Counted from the first letter of the stretch, positions 11,340 through 23,742 are shown. The stretch: DNA of 64,000 nt from Diadema setosum (GCA_033980235.1 CM067069.1:18127650-18191649), one strand, 5' to 3'. Notes: generated by a model from the sequence alone, not told the origin. Translations and numbers: made by a program.

Positions 11340-13510
11340 TTCCAGCAAGAGTTTGTAGTCAACTTCTGAAATTTCCTGTATCTCACCAAGGAACCATCCT
11401 ACACAAGCAAAGAGTCCATAGTTACCTTCAGAAACTCTATGTATCTCACCATGGAACCATCCCACACAAGCTAAGAGTTCACAGTTACCTTTAGAAACTT
11501 CATGTATCTCACCATGGGACCATCCCAAACAAGCAAAGAATTCACAGTTATCTTCAGAAACTTCATGTATCTCACCATGGAACCATGCCACACAAGCTAA
11601 GTGTTCACAGTTACCTTCAGGAACTTCATGTATCTCACCGTGGAACCATCCCACACAAGCTAAGAGTTCACAGTTACCTTCAGGAACTTCATGTATCTCA
11701 CCGTGGAACCATCCCACACAAGCTAAGAGTTCACAGTTATCTTCAGGAACTTCATATATCTCACCGTGGAACCATCCCACACAAGCTAAGAGTTCACAGT
11801 TACCTTTAGGAACTTCATGTATCTCACCGTGGAACCATCCCACACAAGCTAAGAGTTCACAGTTACCTTTAGGAACTTCATGTATCTCACCGTGGAACCA
11901 TCCCACACAAGCTAAGAGTTCATAGTTACCTTCAGGAACTTCATGTATCTCACTGTGGAACCATCCCACACAAGCAAAGAGTTCACAGTTATCTTCAGAA
12001 ACTCCATGCATCTCACCATGGAACCATCCCACACAAGCTAAGAGTTCATAGTTACCTTCAGGAACTTCATGTATCTCACTGTGGAACCATCCCACACAAG
12101 CAAAGAGTTCACAGTTATCTTCAGAAACTCCATGCATCTCACCATGGAACCATCCCACACAAGCTAAGAGTTCATAGTTACCTTCAGGAACTTCATGTAT
12201 CTCACCGTGGAACCATCCCACACAAGCAAAGTGTTCACAGTTACCTTCAGGAACTTCATGTATCTCACCGTGGAACCATCCCACACAAGCTAAGAGTTCA
12301 CAGTTATCTTCAGGAACTTCATATATCTCACCGTGGAACCATCCCATACAAACTAAGAGTTCACAGTTACCTTCAGGAACTTCATGTATCTCACCATGGA
12401 CCCATCCCACACAAGCAAAGAGTTCATACTGTAGTTACCTTTAGAAACTCCATGCATCTCACCATGGAACCATTGATCCCACACAAGCAAAGAATTCACA
12501 GTTATCTTCAGAAACTTCATGTATCTCACCATGGAACCATCCCACACAAGCTAAGAGTTCACAGTTACCTTCAGGAACTCCATGCATCTCACCATGGAAC
12601 CATCCCACACAAGCTAAGAGTTCATAGTTACCTTCAGGAACTTCATGTATCTCACCATGGAACCATGCCACACAAGCTAAGAGTTCACAGTTACCTTCAG
12701 GAACTTCATGTATCTCACCATGGAACCATCCCACACAAGCTAAGTGTTCACAGTTACCTTCAGGAACTTCATGTATCTCACCATGGAACCATCCCACACA
12801 AGCAGAGAGTTCACACTTACCTCTACAAAAAACTCTATGTATCTCACCATGGAACCATCCCACACAAGCAAAGAATTCACAGTTATCTTCAGAAACTCCA
12901 TGCATCTCACCGTGGAACCATCACACACAAGCTAAGAGTTCACACTTATCTTCAGGAACTTCATATATCTCACCGTGGAACCATCCCACACAAGCTAAGA
13001 GTTCACAGTTACCTTCAAGAACTTCATGTATCTCACCGTGGAACCATCCCACACCAGCAAAGAGTTCACAGTTATCTTCAGAAGCTCCATGCACCTCACC
13101 ATGGAACCATCCCACACAAGCTAAGAGTTCATAGTTACCTTCAGGAACTTCATGTATCTCACCATGGAACCATCCCACACAAGCTAAGAGTTCATAGTTA
13201 CCTTCAGGAACTTCATGTATCTCACCATGGAACCATCCCACACAAGCAGAGAGTTCACACTTACCTCTACAAAAAACTCTATGTATCTCACCATGGAACC
13301 ATCCCACACAAGCAAAGAATTCACAGTTATCTTCAGAAACTCCATGCATCTCGCCATGGAACCATTGTACACAAGCAATGAGTTCACAGTTACCTTTAGA
13401 CACTTTGTGTATCTCACTGTAGAACCATCCCATACAAGTACATCCCCACACACGAAGAGAGTTAATTCACAGTCATCTTCAGAAACTGCATGTATCTCAC
13501 TAAGGAAGGC
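11340..13510 (-). repeat. 63-bp minisatellite, about 34 units, open in frame on both strands
   Basis: Units share GGAACCATCCCACACAAGC, then AGAGTTCACAGTTA, then CTTCATGTATCTCACC. Because 63 is divisible by three, a frame free of stops stays open across units: 357 codons on the minus strand (11337-12410) and 309 on the plus (12452-13381). The minus frame repeats a 21-residue unit containing CVGWFHGEIHEVPEGNCELL. Two main unit variants (CAAGCTAAGAGTT with AGGAACTTCATGTAT; CAAGCAAAGAGTT with AGAAACTCCATGCAT) alternate, and multi-unit blocks are duplicated (12787-12915 recurs at 13228-13357, including a distinctive ACCTCTACAAAAAACTC). It lies wholly in SIN1 intron 3, lacks a convincing start or flanking splice context, and both strands are equally open, so I read it as a minisatellite rather than a gene. 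Confidence 0.92.
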
Positions 13511-13635
13511 TCAATGAGAAATATAACTAAAGAAAAAAACATGATGAAGATGCAATAAAAACATATAGTAAATAGGTAGAGTGAAATCTGCGTTGTGATT
13601 TGTTGGATAGCATCACGTGATTGTGTAAAAATTTT

Positions 13636-13665
13636 GTTATAGTGGCACGACTGTGCCACTATAAC
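13636..13665. repeat. Perfect 13-bp-arm hairpin
   Basis: Arms GTTATAGTGGCAC and GTGCCACTATAAC are separated by GACT. It lies just after the minisatellite, at the start of a CpG-richer stretch (13.67-13.95 kb). Function unknown. Confidence 0.85.
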
Positions 13666-14007
13666 GCTTGTGACAGTGCGTGCCTACGCTTTATGTACGA
13701 AGAGATTCGCGCAAGGCCTAGGGAGGGCCGCCGAGGGACGTAGTAAGACAAGGCCAAGCATTTCAACGTATGCGCGTGTTGAGCTCTGAATGTAGGAGTT
13801 TATAAGCGAGTCTGCTCTGTGATGTGCAATACGCATACACGGCTGTACTAGCATATCGCACGCTGTGTACGTAAACTACGGTAGGTGCGGTTAACTCTGC
13901 GTACAACAAGTGCAGTGCCGGCGGTACGGTGAGTCTTGTTTGATCTAAATTAGGGCCTAGACCTACGGAAATGCATGTAGATCGAGGAACCTATTTACTA
14001 TAACAAT

Positions 14008-14183
14008 TAGTGCATGTTCTATTGATGCACCAGTACTGGACTATAGAACTCCAAATACTAAATTATCCCTCGTGCAGTTCTATTCACCTCGGCCTGCGGC
14101 CTCGGTGAAACAAAACAGCACTCAGGATAATTTAGTATTTGTCGTTCTCTAATCCAGTATAGTGCATCATAGAGCATGCACTA
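14008..14183. mobile_element. Foldback element, about 70-bp imperfect arms
   Basis: TAGTGCATG at 14008 is mirrored by CATGCACTA at 14175-14183, and the arms continue inward through AAATACTAAATTATCC and GGATAATTTAGTATTT. The centre is a second small palindrome (TTCACC ... GGTGAA around GGCCTGCGGCC). No target duplication identified. Confidence 0.7.
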
Positions 14184-15577
14184 TCTGTATAATATTCACT
14201 TTAGAATACTGTTTAGGGCTAGAAAATGAGATATGTTAAATGCAGATCGGCTGTAGAAATTTGATCCAACAAGGTCCATACTTGATAAAGCAGTACCATG
14301 CACTTACTAGACTATTGTTTTATTTGCAGACTCCAAGTATGCAGCAAATTCTGAACCTTGACTAGTAAGCTCCTTGGGATATATGTGTTACTTAATGTAG
14401 GGGCTTAACAAGGCGAGCACCAACGCCACATAATGCATGGGGATCTGTGCAAAGCTCCCAGCAATGGCATCTCACAGCTTGGAGGTAAAACCTCACACCG
14501 AGAATCAAGGAAACCGAGATGTCTCTTCTTTACTGCTGTACTTTCTGCTCTCAGTCAGTTAATTTGAACTGAATTGAACTGAATTCCTGATATTTTTGTT
14601 TTCCCTCTCTGGTATATATTCATGAAGTCATTACCCGCAGAATCACACCATGGATCGCACAGAACACACACATGCACTATTTCATATGCAGGAGCGATGC
14701 GGGTTTGTGGGAACACCGAGGGGGAGGGGAGGGGGAGGGTCGCTGAGATGTAATGCTGCGATCATTGGTAGCAAACAGACAAGTGGGTAAATCCTCCCAA
14801 ACACTGTGCCGAGATTAACGGCCACGCTCTGAAGTGGGTTTCCACGGCGGAGAAGATGAAGAAGAAGATGAAGAAAAAAAAAAGAGGGTTTTACGAGAAG
14901 CTAAGGGATTACAAAGGAAAAGGAAAAAGTCAAAGACCTGGCCATGAAAGAAGTGGAGTGCGGGATGGCCGGGATAAAGAGAGGCATTACCTAACATCAT
15001 CATATCTCATGCAGGAAAGAAATGAGATGCATTACCACATGCAAAGTATCCTGAAAAAGGTAATATTGGCAGTACAGTGGGATCAGCATTATCACTTTGC
15101 GCACATCTACTTGATACGCTAATTGCTGCGACAAGGCCGCTAAATCCTCAATAACAGCATTATTTTTTCCCCCTTTTTGACGGACATGACTTCTCAGACC
15201 GACGACCCAGCTGGGAATCAGAACCTGCAAACTTTACTGAAAAAGTGCAGGTTGAAAATGAACTGAAACAAAATGTAAAAAAAAAACAGAAAGAATATTC
15301 AAAAGCACAGGAGAGAGTGACATTTGGTCACAAACAATCTTAGGATAGATTCAAAAGAGCAAAATGTACAAGCTTCATCAATATGATGTTGACAAAAGAC
15401 GCAAGCAACGTAGAATGGACAAACAATGAAAATATGTACATATACAAATGTACTTATCTCTCAATTTCTCAATGTATAAGCACCTCTGTGTGTGTATGAT
15501 AAATATATCAAGGGCCAACATTTATAGCAGCAGTGGCTTGGGGCCACTAGAAATAGATGTTGGGCCACCACTAATTC

Positions 15578-15660
15578 TTAACCCATTGAGGACGAGTCCC
15601 AGGTATACTCGAGCAGGTGTCTATGGGAATTGCGTGTTGTAGCAAAATCAGTCCGTCCTT
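15578..15660 (+). mobile_element. Short TTAACCC-type MITE, copy 2 (right end lost)
   Basis: Same order of motifs as copy 1: TTAACCCATTGAGGACGAGT, a TATACTCGAGCAGG block, GTTGTAGCAAAATCAG, then GTCCGTCCTT where the terminal palindrome arm breaks off. Lies in SIN1 intron 3. Confidence 0.6.
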
Positions 15661-16131
15661 ACATGTAACTAAGAAAAGTTATGTTTGTGGCATTGTCTGT
15701 AAGACTGATTGATTCATTCTGTGATATTGCATACATGACTACAGGTGATTCACTGGGTTGGACTGACCATTATTTGGTTGTGTTGGCGGAAAGGCTGCAC
15801 ATTGAGTTTATTGCTTTATTTCTATTAAAAATAATGTGGCCTTATTGGTGGTAAATATGGCATATACACACAGATAACTTTAATATCTAGGTTTTTCTAT
15901 CTAAAATCAGTCTTCATGGAGGCATCAATAAACGAAAAAAAAAAATCACAGATTCTTAGCGAAATAAGAAATACAATCTCTGACATGTTCATCACATGTG
16001 CAAGGCTGCTGCTTAGTGCCTAGTTTCAGATTTGTCTGTCCCATCCAATGCCAAGTACCTAAAGATCATTCTTAACACATTTGAGAACATCAATGTGGAT
16101 GAGCCTCACTATCACCAGTTCCTGAATCTTT

Positions 16132-16376
16132 CTCATTCAATTAAATTCCATTCAAATTTATTTCCATTTTTCAACAATAGCATAATATACTCGCACATCT
16201 CTCCTTCTTAAATGACAGAAATCACGTAAACAAAACAATGTGGATTGAACAGAGTAAACAACAATTAGTGTAAACTTATAGTAACGATACATTGTAAAGA
16301 GACTAGAGTAAAATGAAATAAAGTGAAATATCAATATGTACTGTGCGCAAAACAAAGGAACCCATTGAAAAGACAA
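16132..16376 (-). mobile_element. Probable 3' tail of a non-LTR retrotransposon
   Basis: Read on the minus strand the block ends in GGAAATAAATTTGAATGGAA followed by TTTAATTGAATG. An AATAAA signal running into a TTGAATKGA-type short repeat is typical of CR1/L2-like 3' ends in invertebrates. No reverse transcriptase remains; the 5' limit is uncertain. Confidence 0.35.
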
Positions 16377-18154
16377 TGCTTATAGAGTGTGGGGCCCCTC
16401 GTGGAAAAAAAAAAATCAAATCAATGAAAATATTGATAAAAACCAGCATCAAAGTAACTACAAAAAGTCTGGAACAACAAAATTTAGGACAGCAAAAAAT
16501 ATGTTGCGAAATTCCCCTGATTCACATTGTTACGCTTCTCTGTTTGTTTCTGTGTCTACGTGAAATATTGCACGGAACGAACAGTGATGTTGGAGAGTGA
16601 CAATTTTTACAGAAGGTTTAGAATAGATTTATATTCATTCATTCACGACTGAATCCCGTAAAAGCAGCTGAATTTGTTGTTTTCCTGAACACTGGGGAAA
16701 ATGTCACTGTAATCATCATGTGGGCTTTACCGGTTGCAATCCTCCACTCATTTTCCTTTCAGAGACATATCCCTAATACAAACTCATTCCCTGAGGTAAA
16801 CATTTTTGTATCCATTTTCCCGCTTTTCACTGTAATCCACGGTGCTCGCGTTAATGCCTTTGAACGTTCTCTTGCATACGTGTTATACGTGTCTTCTGCG
16901 TGCGTGTGCATGTGTGTGGGTGTAGGTGTGTGTGGGTGTGTGTGAGTGCTTGTGTGCATCTGTGTGAATGCATGCATGTGATTACAATGTATGTATATGA
17001 GCATTAGAAGGAGTGAGAATGTTATACTGTCGTTTTTACCTTGCAAAAACACATCGAAAAAAAAAAAAAAGCTGCCAGATACTAGTTTTGAAGTTCGAGT
17101 AATTTTCTAAAAAAAGAAGAGTCTCATGTCTGAAACAAAATGACAGCTCAGCATCAAATGGGATGACCCTAACCCACACAAATAAATGTGTGGCAAAATC
17201 AAACCTGTCGGAATGCTACTTCTTATACACAGGGCTCGGAAAGTCAGTGGTCCATTCAAGCGCAAATGAGTCACCCTTTATTAATGTGTGGAACAAAAAA
17301 ACATATATATATTTTATTCAAAATAAATATATATTTAGTCTGTGGTGACCACTGTGGAGGGGTCATTGGATTAAACAAAAAATTGATTCATACATTAACT
17401 ACATTCTCTTCATGAAAATGCCATTGTCACTAAAACAGCTACGGCTTAAGAGATTTTTTTGCTTTTTAAGTTTATTTGGGGGTTTCCATTGTCACTTTCA
17501 CTCACCTTAGATCTGGAATGCATTAAAAAAAAATCTACTGAAAAAATAAAAAGAAGAAAAAAAAAAGATCCACAAACACAATGGTACAAAATATCTATAT
17601 CTGGTCTTATGCTTTTTGCTCTTAAGATGTCAATATCAAAAAGCTAATAATTCTTTCAGATAACACTGAAACCCCAGGGCACGCATATTTTCAGATCATT
17701 TGGAAATTAATCTAAGCAAAGTCTGGTGTGGTTTTGTGATGCATGCTCACATTACATTCACTAAAACTCATCTAATGCAGAATGGCTTTAAGCAAGCCAT
17801 TAAGTGCCTCCAAACCTTGAAGATATTTCAGGTCATGGACTTCTGGCCCAGTTTGCCATCTCAGCCGTGAATAACTCATCATCCCACATTCTAGTTTTCT
17901 TTCTTCTTCTGCTCGAAATTGGGTTTACAGAGCATTCCCCCCTCTTACCCTCTCACTCTCTCTCTCTGTGCATGCTTGGAAGCATGAATTAATTAGACAC
18001 ACTCAAAAATAGTAGGTTACTCATTACGGTGCGGATGATCTTAGCCTTGAGTTGAAATTGATACTAACTTCCTGACTTGTGTGACAACTAATCAACAACT
18101 CATGTCACATCGCTGCCCAGGATGCAACCAAAGAAACTGCATCACTAACTGCTG

Positions 18155-18206
18155 CTGGGGGGGGGGGGGGAGGGGGGGAGGGAGAGGGTGAGGGGGGATA
18201 GGGAGG
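18155..18206 (+). repeat. G-rich tract
   Basis: G12 followed by AGGGGGGGAGGG and similar runs. It could form a G-quadruplex on the non-transcribed strand of SIN1; no other feature. Confidence 0.8.
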
Positions 18207-18825
18207 GGAATAACCTCCTATGTCATTAGCCCTACCCTCCATAGAAACCACATGAATGTGATTACAACTCACAATGAAAATCCATGAAGTCGAGAGATTC
18301 CAACAAGAATAATGGCATACCGGCTGCTGAGAATCTGATCAATTTTTTTTTTTTAAGTGGAATTATGTCAAATCTCAGCAGAATATACAGATTACCAGAC
18401 TTGAAGCAGAAAACAAGTCAAGAACCCCCAAAAGCAAAAGACCCAGAATTTTGCAATTTCAACCCTTGGCTTATCATAAAGCATAACACTCAATCTCTTT
18501 GGGGCTGGTAAAAGACCAATCTCTTTCCACTGGAACCAAAAAGATTGGTTAATATCACATTTCAGACTTTCAAAACCCTAAAAAAAAAAAATGAGACCCC
18601 ACAGTTGCACATACAGATTCTAGCAATCAGTAAGAAGAGGAGGAAAAAATGCTACAGGCACACAAACATGAGGATGATTATGTGGCCAAGCAAGTTATCC
18701 AAAGTTGAACCTGTGATGAAGAGCCCACTGAAACACACTTGAGCCATCTAGCTTGATTTCCAGTGGTCTGAAGATTTTCACAATTCCTTTCCTTTTACTC
18801 ATCATAAATGCCATCAGCAGACTTA

Positions 18826-19273
18826 GGGTGCATTTATAAGATTTTTTTTTCTGGCCAGAAACAGTGTTTTAAAACACTGTTTCTGGCAAAACAGTGTTTC
18901 TAGCAAGAAAAAAAAAATCTTTTAAACACTAGCCCTAACTTGAAACAGTGTTTTGAAACACTGCTTTGAAATGCACAAAATAATGTGTTTCAAAACAGCG
19001 TTTCTCTACAAACAGTGTTTTGAAAATCTTACAAACGCAACAGCGATCTCAAACACCGTTTTAAATGATGTAACAATGCCTTGCACGCGCCCTGTTTGAC
19101 CTTTTGCTGAGGAACAAACTGCGCAGAATGAGCTGCGCAATGGCACAGTCTGAGCGAGAGCCCCAACACGCTCGGGGAAAAAAATCTTATAAACGCTGTC
19201 CTGACAAAACCATGTTTAAAATCAGTGTTTCAAAACAGTGATTCTCAGCATGCAAAATCTTATATACGCGGCC
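18826..19273. mobile_element. PIF/Harbinger-like MITE with a perfect internal palindrome
   Basis: TTA occurs at 18823-18825 and 19274-19276, flanking ends GGGTGCATTTATAAGATTTT and, reverse complemented, GGCCGCGTATATAAGATTTT. GG-starting ends with a 3-bp TTA target fit PIF/Harbinger. The interior is built from repeats of AACAGTGTTT, including a perfect 34-base palindrome at 18854-18887. It ends 188 bases from the donor of SIN1 exon 3. Confidence 0.7.
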
Positions 19274-19461
19274 TTAGTTTGGAAGAAATCAAGAGGCTTG
19301 GAGAAGACTTATATGTGGTGTATCAATTGAACCAAATCTGTTAGACCCTCCTCAGGGTACACAAAACCAGATGAATTTGTATCATGCCAACATGAGTGCA
19401 ATGTGGTCATCCTGGTGAGGACACCCTCAACAACTACAACTGCCTTGACTGTCATCCCTAC

Positions 19462-19604
19462 CTTGCCGTCAAACTTGGCATAGTCCGCAAAGGGATTGCT
19501 GGCCTGGTCTGGGAAGCGCTCCAGCTGGACCGACAGGGAGGACTTGGAGATCTTGGGCTTGGGTTTGACTTCCTTCTTCCCAAACAAATCGTCCAGTTCC
19601 TCAT
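19462..19604 (-). CDS. MAPKAP1: SIN1 / MAPKAP1, coding exon 3
   Basis: The 143-base exon joins exon 2 in phase 1 and ends in phase 0. It encodes DEELDDLFGKKEVKPKP, then SLSVQLERFPDQASNPF and ADYAKFDGK. Human SIN1 has LKSLFEKKSLKEKP, SILSVRLEQCPLQLNNPF and NEYSKFDGK in the same order, the segment leading into the CRIM domain. Acceptor ACACAG at 19605-19610, donor GTAGGG at 19456-19461. The acceptor sits at the very edge of a 1.57-kb tandem repeat array (19613-21185) whose minus strand is pyrimidine-rich, so the array appears to supply the polypyrimidine tract. A Harbinger-like element ends 188 bases downstream in intron 3. Confidence 0.93.
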
Positions 19605-19612
19605 CTGTGTGA

Positions 19613-21185
19613 CAGAATGGAGGTGGAGGTAGATGGGAGGTAGGTAGGTAGGTAGGGGTGGATTGGAGATGAGAGATTGAAATGTGGAGAGGTGGATTAG
19701 TAACAGTAGATCAGAATGAGGAGGGTGGATTGGAGACAAGAGATCAGAATGGGAAGAGGTAGGTGGAGACAGGAGATTGAAATGGGTAAAGGTAGATTGG
19801 AAAAGGGAGATCACATCAAAATGAGGAGTGGTTCGTGCAGGCATTTGATAGAATTGAGAAAAGGTGGATTGGAAACAAAAGATTGAAATGGGGAAAGGTG
19901 AATTAGAAACAGGAGATCAGAATTAGGAAGGTGGATTGCAGATGGAAGATCAGAATAAGGAGGGTGGATTGCAGATGGAAGATCAGAATGAGGAAGGTGG
20001 ATTGCAGATGGAAGATCAGAATGAGGAAGGTGGATTGCAGATGGAAGATCAGAATGAGGAAGGTGGATTGCAGATGGAAGATCAGAATGAGGAGGGTAGA
20101 TTGGAGACAGGAGATTGAAATGAGAAGAGGTAGATTGGAGACAGGAGATTGAAATGAGAAGAGGTAGATTGGAGACAGGAGATTGAAATGAGAAGAGGTA
20201 GATTGGAGACAGGAGATTGAAATGAGAAGAGGAAGATTGGAGACAGGAGATTGAAATGAGAAGAGGTAGATTGGAGACAGGAGATTGAAATAAGGAAAGG
20301 CGGGTTGGAAGAGGAGGATTACAATGAGGAAGGGTGGATAACCAACAGACAAATAGAATTAGGAAAGGTGGGTAGAGACAGGAGATATAATTGCGAAGAG
20401 GTAGATTGGAGATGAGAAATCAGAACGAGGGGTGGATTGAAGATGGGAGAATGGAATGAGGAGAGGTGGGTTGGATATGAGAGATCAGAGCAAAGAGGGG
20501 TGGATTGGAGATGGGAGATTGGAATGAGGTGAGATGGATTAGAGATGGAAGATTAAAATGAGCAAGGGTGGATTGGAAACAGGTGAATAGAATGAGAGGT
20601 GGATTGGTGAAAGGAGAAAGAAATGAGAGGTTGATTGGAGATTAGGGATCAGAACAAGGATGGGTGGATTGGAGATGGGAGATTGGAATGAGGTGAGATG
20701 GATTAAAGATGGAAGATTAAAATGAGCAAAGGGTGGATTGGAAACAGGTGAAACAGAATAAGGAGAGGTGGATTGATGAGAGGAGATATAAATGAGGAGA
20801 GGTGGATGGGAGATGAGAGATCAGATCAAGGAGGGGTGGATTGGAGATGGGAGATGGAACAAGGTGAGATGGATTAGAGATGGAAGATTAATATGAGCAA
20901 GGGTGGATTGAAAACAGGTGAGAAAGTGGATTGGTGAGAGGAGATAGAAATAAGGAGGGGTGGATTGGAGATGGAAGATTGGAATGAGGTGAGATGGATT
21001 AGAGATGGAAGATTAAAATAAGCAAGGGTGGGTTGGAAACCGGTGAAGATAATAAGGAGAAGTGGATTGATGAGAGGAGATAGAAATGAAGAGAGGTGGG
21101 CAAGAGACAGGAGATCAGAATGAGGAGGGGTGGATTGCAGGAAGGAGATTAGAATGAGGAGAGGTGGATCGGAGATGCAAGATAA
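19613..21185 (+). repeat. 1.57-kb purine-rich degenerate tandem array abutting the exon 3 acceptor
   Basis: Units of about 31-34 bases follow the pattern GGTGGATTGGAGATGGGAGA plus TTGAAATGAGGA. There is a near-perfect 33-base sub-array (19945-20090, with GATTGCAGATGGAAGATCAG) and a 34-base one (20098-20290, with GATTGGAGACAGGAGATTGA). A longer-period block including GATGGATTAGAGATGGAAGA recurs at roughly 20530, 20690, 20870 and 20990. On the transcribed (minus) strand it is pyrimidine-rich and runs to within a few bases of the exon 3 acceptor. Confidence 0.92.
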
Positions 21186-23649
21186 ATAAATGAGAAGAAA
21201 TAAGCACGTACCTGAAATGTTACATTCCTAAATAAGGACAAACTGATTATAACATATTGTCTATTACCATCCAGTGTTTTGACATGTGACCTTTCAACCT
21301 TGGCCTTTACACTGTGACCTCTCAACCTTCAACTTAATTGTGCAAAGCATGATTGGTTCATATTTTAATGGTTATACATAGCTGCTTTCAAATAACACCA
21401 AGAAATGATTCAATACAGAAAGGCTGATGCATGACATTCTTGAAGTGGAATATCTGTGATATCAATATCAAATATTGATACCTGTAATGTGACAGCATGG
21501 GAAAAAACAGAAGTCAGACAGTGCAAAGCTTAAGATGACAAATTAAATTTGAATTGAGATACCAGGAGCTCTCCTGACATTCAGCTTATGTCCTCAAAGC
21601 TCAGAACAGTAATACAAATAATGTGCATCACACATGCTTCATTTCCTGAGACAATGCAGCAGTAGTTTAGCATATGAAGAGTTAACTGTACTTTTCTTCT
21701 GATTTTACAAGGTAAACAAAATAGAAGGCAGCCTTAGAAATAAAAAAGAAAACTTTTATCACTACCCCTGCAGATAACACACTCCCTGCCCCTCCATCGA
21801 ACTAAATATATAAACTATAAAATCTTAAGTCTCCTAATTGGGTCTGACACCAAGACTAACCACTTGCCCCAGTCAATAGATTATGGCAAGCCACACATGC
21901 ACATAATTACTGCTAATGAAATGCCTCGTTCATGATTCATCTCTCGACCCGCTTCTCATACATCCATCTCAAGGGGGGGAAGCCTCTCTTTGTCCCCCTA
22001 CGTCAGAACTGTTTGCCCGTCTCTCTGCGAGACGGCTCCCCGAGCCTCTGCACGAAAGGAGGGGGGTAATTAACGTCAGCTTCGTCACAAGAGTTTGGGA
22101 AAAGAAAACTACTCCACCACTTCGCCATCCTAATCACCCACAGGGTTTTCACAATGAAGCTTCCTCCCCAATGCAGCAACAGAAAGAAAGAAAAAAAATA
22201 GAGAAAGTGGATTAAAAAAAAACAGAAGAAAAGAAAGTCAGTTTCTACTTTGGGAGTCAAGCCCAATGGAGGGTGACATGCTGTGTGGAAATTTGCCAAA
22301 GTGCTCAATTACAAAAATATGAACCGTGACTAGGGTGGAAACCAGCACAAGACAAAACATTTAGCTTTCGAATGACAGGCCAATTACGTCATTAATTTTA
22401 ACTTTCGTGACCACTTTCCGTGACACGAGCTAAACATTTGTGGTATCTCCCATGGTTAGGAGGGAGAAGGGTAAGGGAAAGACGGGGAAGGGGGGAGGGA
22501 GGGGGTGAAACAACATCGGACGTTATCTGGGAAGAATGATGTGGTGGATATGGAGCATCAACCCTCACTGAGGCAACCCCCCCCCCCCCCCACGCTTTAC
22601 CCCGTTCTTGGGCCGTGATTGATTGCGGAGAAATGTCTTGCCTCTTCTTCCCCTCCACGCCGCTACAACTAGCCCCAGGTCAATCCTCACCAATGGCAAG
22701 GCATGCTGGGACAAAAAACATCGCCGTGCCAACGGAGACAAGAGTCGCTGGCTATCTGCATTCACGGGATGGCGGCCGGTTACACCGCGCAAGTCCCTGG
22801 AAGCCGCGCCATTTATCAACTCAATAATTGATTATCAAAAGACAGCCAGGATGATACCGTGGCTGAAGGGGTATTCACTAACCTTGATTAAATTCTCAAA
22901 AAGCATAATTTTTGGTCATAAAGAGAATGAAATCTCTATCATCTTGGGCTGGACAGACCTTTTACCATGATATAATCCTTTTTGCTATACTTTAAAGAAC
23001 TAAGTATGTCTGAGGACTTTCAATTCATTAACTACATTCTTAATTCCCACTGCCATTCCACCACATTCATGATTCATAGCAATATCTCCAGTCCATCTGC
23101 TTACATCTGCCAAGAAGATATCAAACTGCATGCTTAACTTTTTTGAAGGATTAGCTGGACAAGATACAATGTAGGTTTCCACTGAAATAAGCTGTCCATC
23201 ACTTACAATACAAGGTTGCCTGGCACTTGGGCTTTAGAGGGCGCTTTTCACAAGTTTCACAGAATATTAGTAGCTAGTGCCCAGAAAATTCTGGAGCCTT
23301 GGGAAAGATTTTTCCCACAAACCCGCCGTAGTCATCACTCAAAGTGTTTTTGGCCACGCGTGCATCTCGCAATTCATGCAATAACACACAGTCCCATAAG
23401 AACAAAACCACAAGCACGTTTTGATGCATGCTGGTGGACTCGACTTTAATTGTATGCAACACTGTCTCATTGTTAGCAATGCAAAAAAAAAAAAAAAAAG
23501 AAGACATCACTATGAACTAGTCATTAGAAGCTGACTGCTGCTCTGACCACTGTTCATGCATCCATAACCAGTCTGGCTCAGACACGACATTCACCTTAAA
23601 TGAACCACAGCACACTTCTATTTACTTTCAACCCAAAGAGCGATCTGTA

Positions 23650-23742
23650 TTAACCCGTCGAGGACGAGTCCTGAGTAAACTCGGGCAGGTGTCTACGGGA
23701 AATGCGTGTTGTAGCAAAATCAGTCAGTCCTCAACGGGTTAA
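23650..23742 (+). mobile_element. Short TTAACCC-type MITE, copy 3 (complete)
   Basis: Only complete copy in the window: 93 bases with imperfect inverted ends, TTAACCCGTCGAGGAC at the left and GTCCTCAACGGGTTAA at the right. Too small to encode anything; presumably mobilised by a TTAA-targeting transposase in trans (inference). Confidence 0.65.

Larger units (their letters stand above)
4712..19461 (-). other. SIN1 intron 3 (14.7 kb)
   Basis: Bounded by the exon 3 donor and exon 4 acceptor. It carries C/A homopolymer junctions (5206-5229, 7048-7068, 9150-9167), an AC microsatellite (9207-9268), a TTAA element (10054-10432), the 63-bp minisatellite (11340-13510), palindromes at 13.6 and 14.0-14.2 kb, a short element at 15578, a LINE-like tail near 16.1 kb and a Harbinger-like element (18826-19273). 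GC-richer blocks at 6.6-6.95 kb and 7.8-8.25 kb contain no recognisable protein. I see nothing in 5.3-6.5, 8.3-8.9, 14.2-15.5 and 16.4-18.1 kb beyond short homopolymers and a G-rich run at 18155-18206. Confidence 0.7.

Noticed and set aside
11337..12410. 357-codon minus-strand frame with a 21-residue repeat (CVGWFHGEIHEVPEGNCELL)
   Set aside because: It coincides exactly with a 63-bp minisatellite inside an intron, and the opposite strand is equally open. There is no start context, signal peptide or flanking exon, so it is treated as a repeat artefact.
19903..20352. 149-codon minus-strand frame with FLILIFHLQST repeats
   Set aside because: Generated by the 33/34-base tandem array next to exon 3; periods not multiples of three elsewhere break it.
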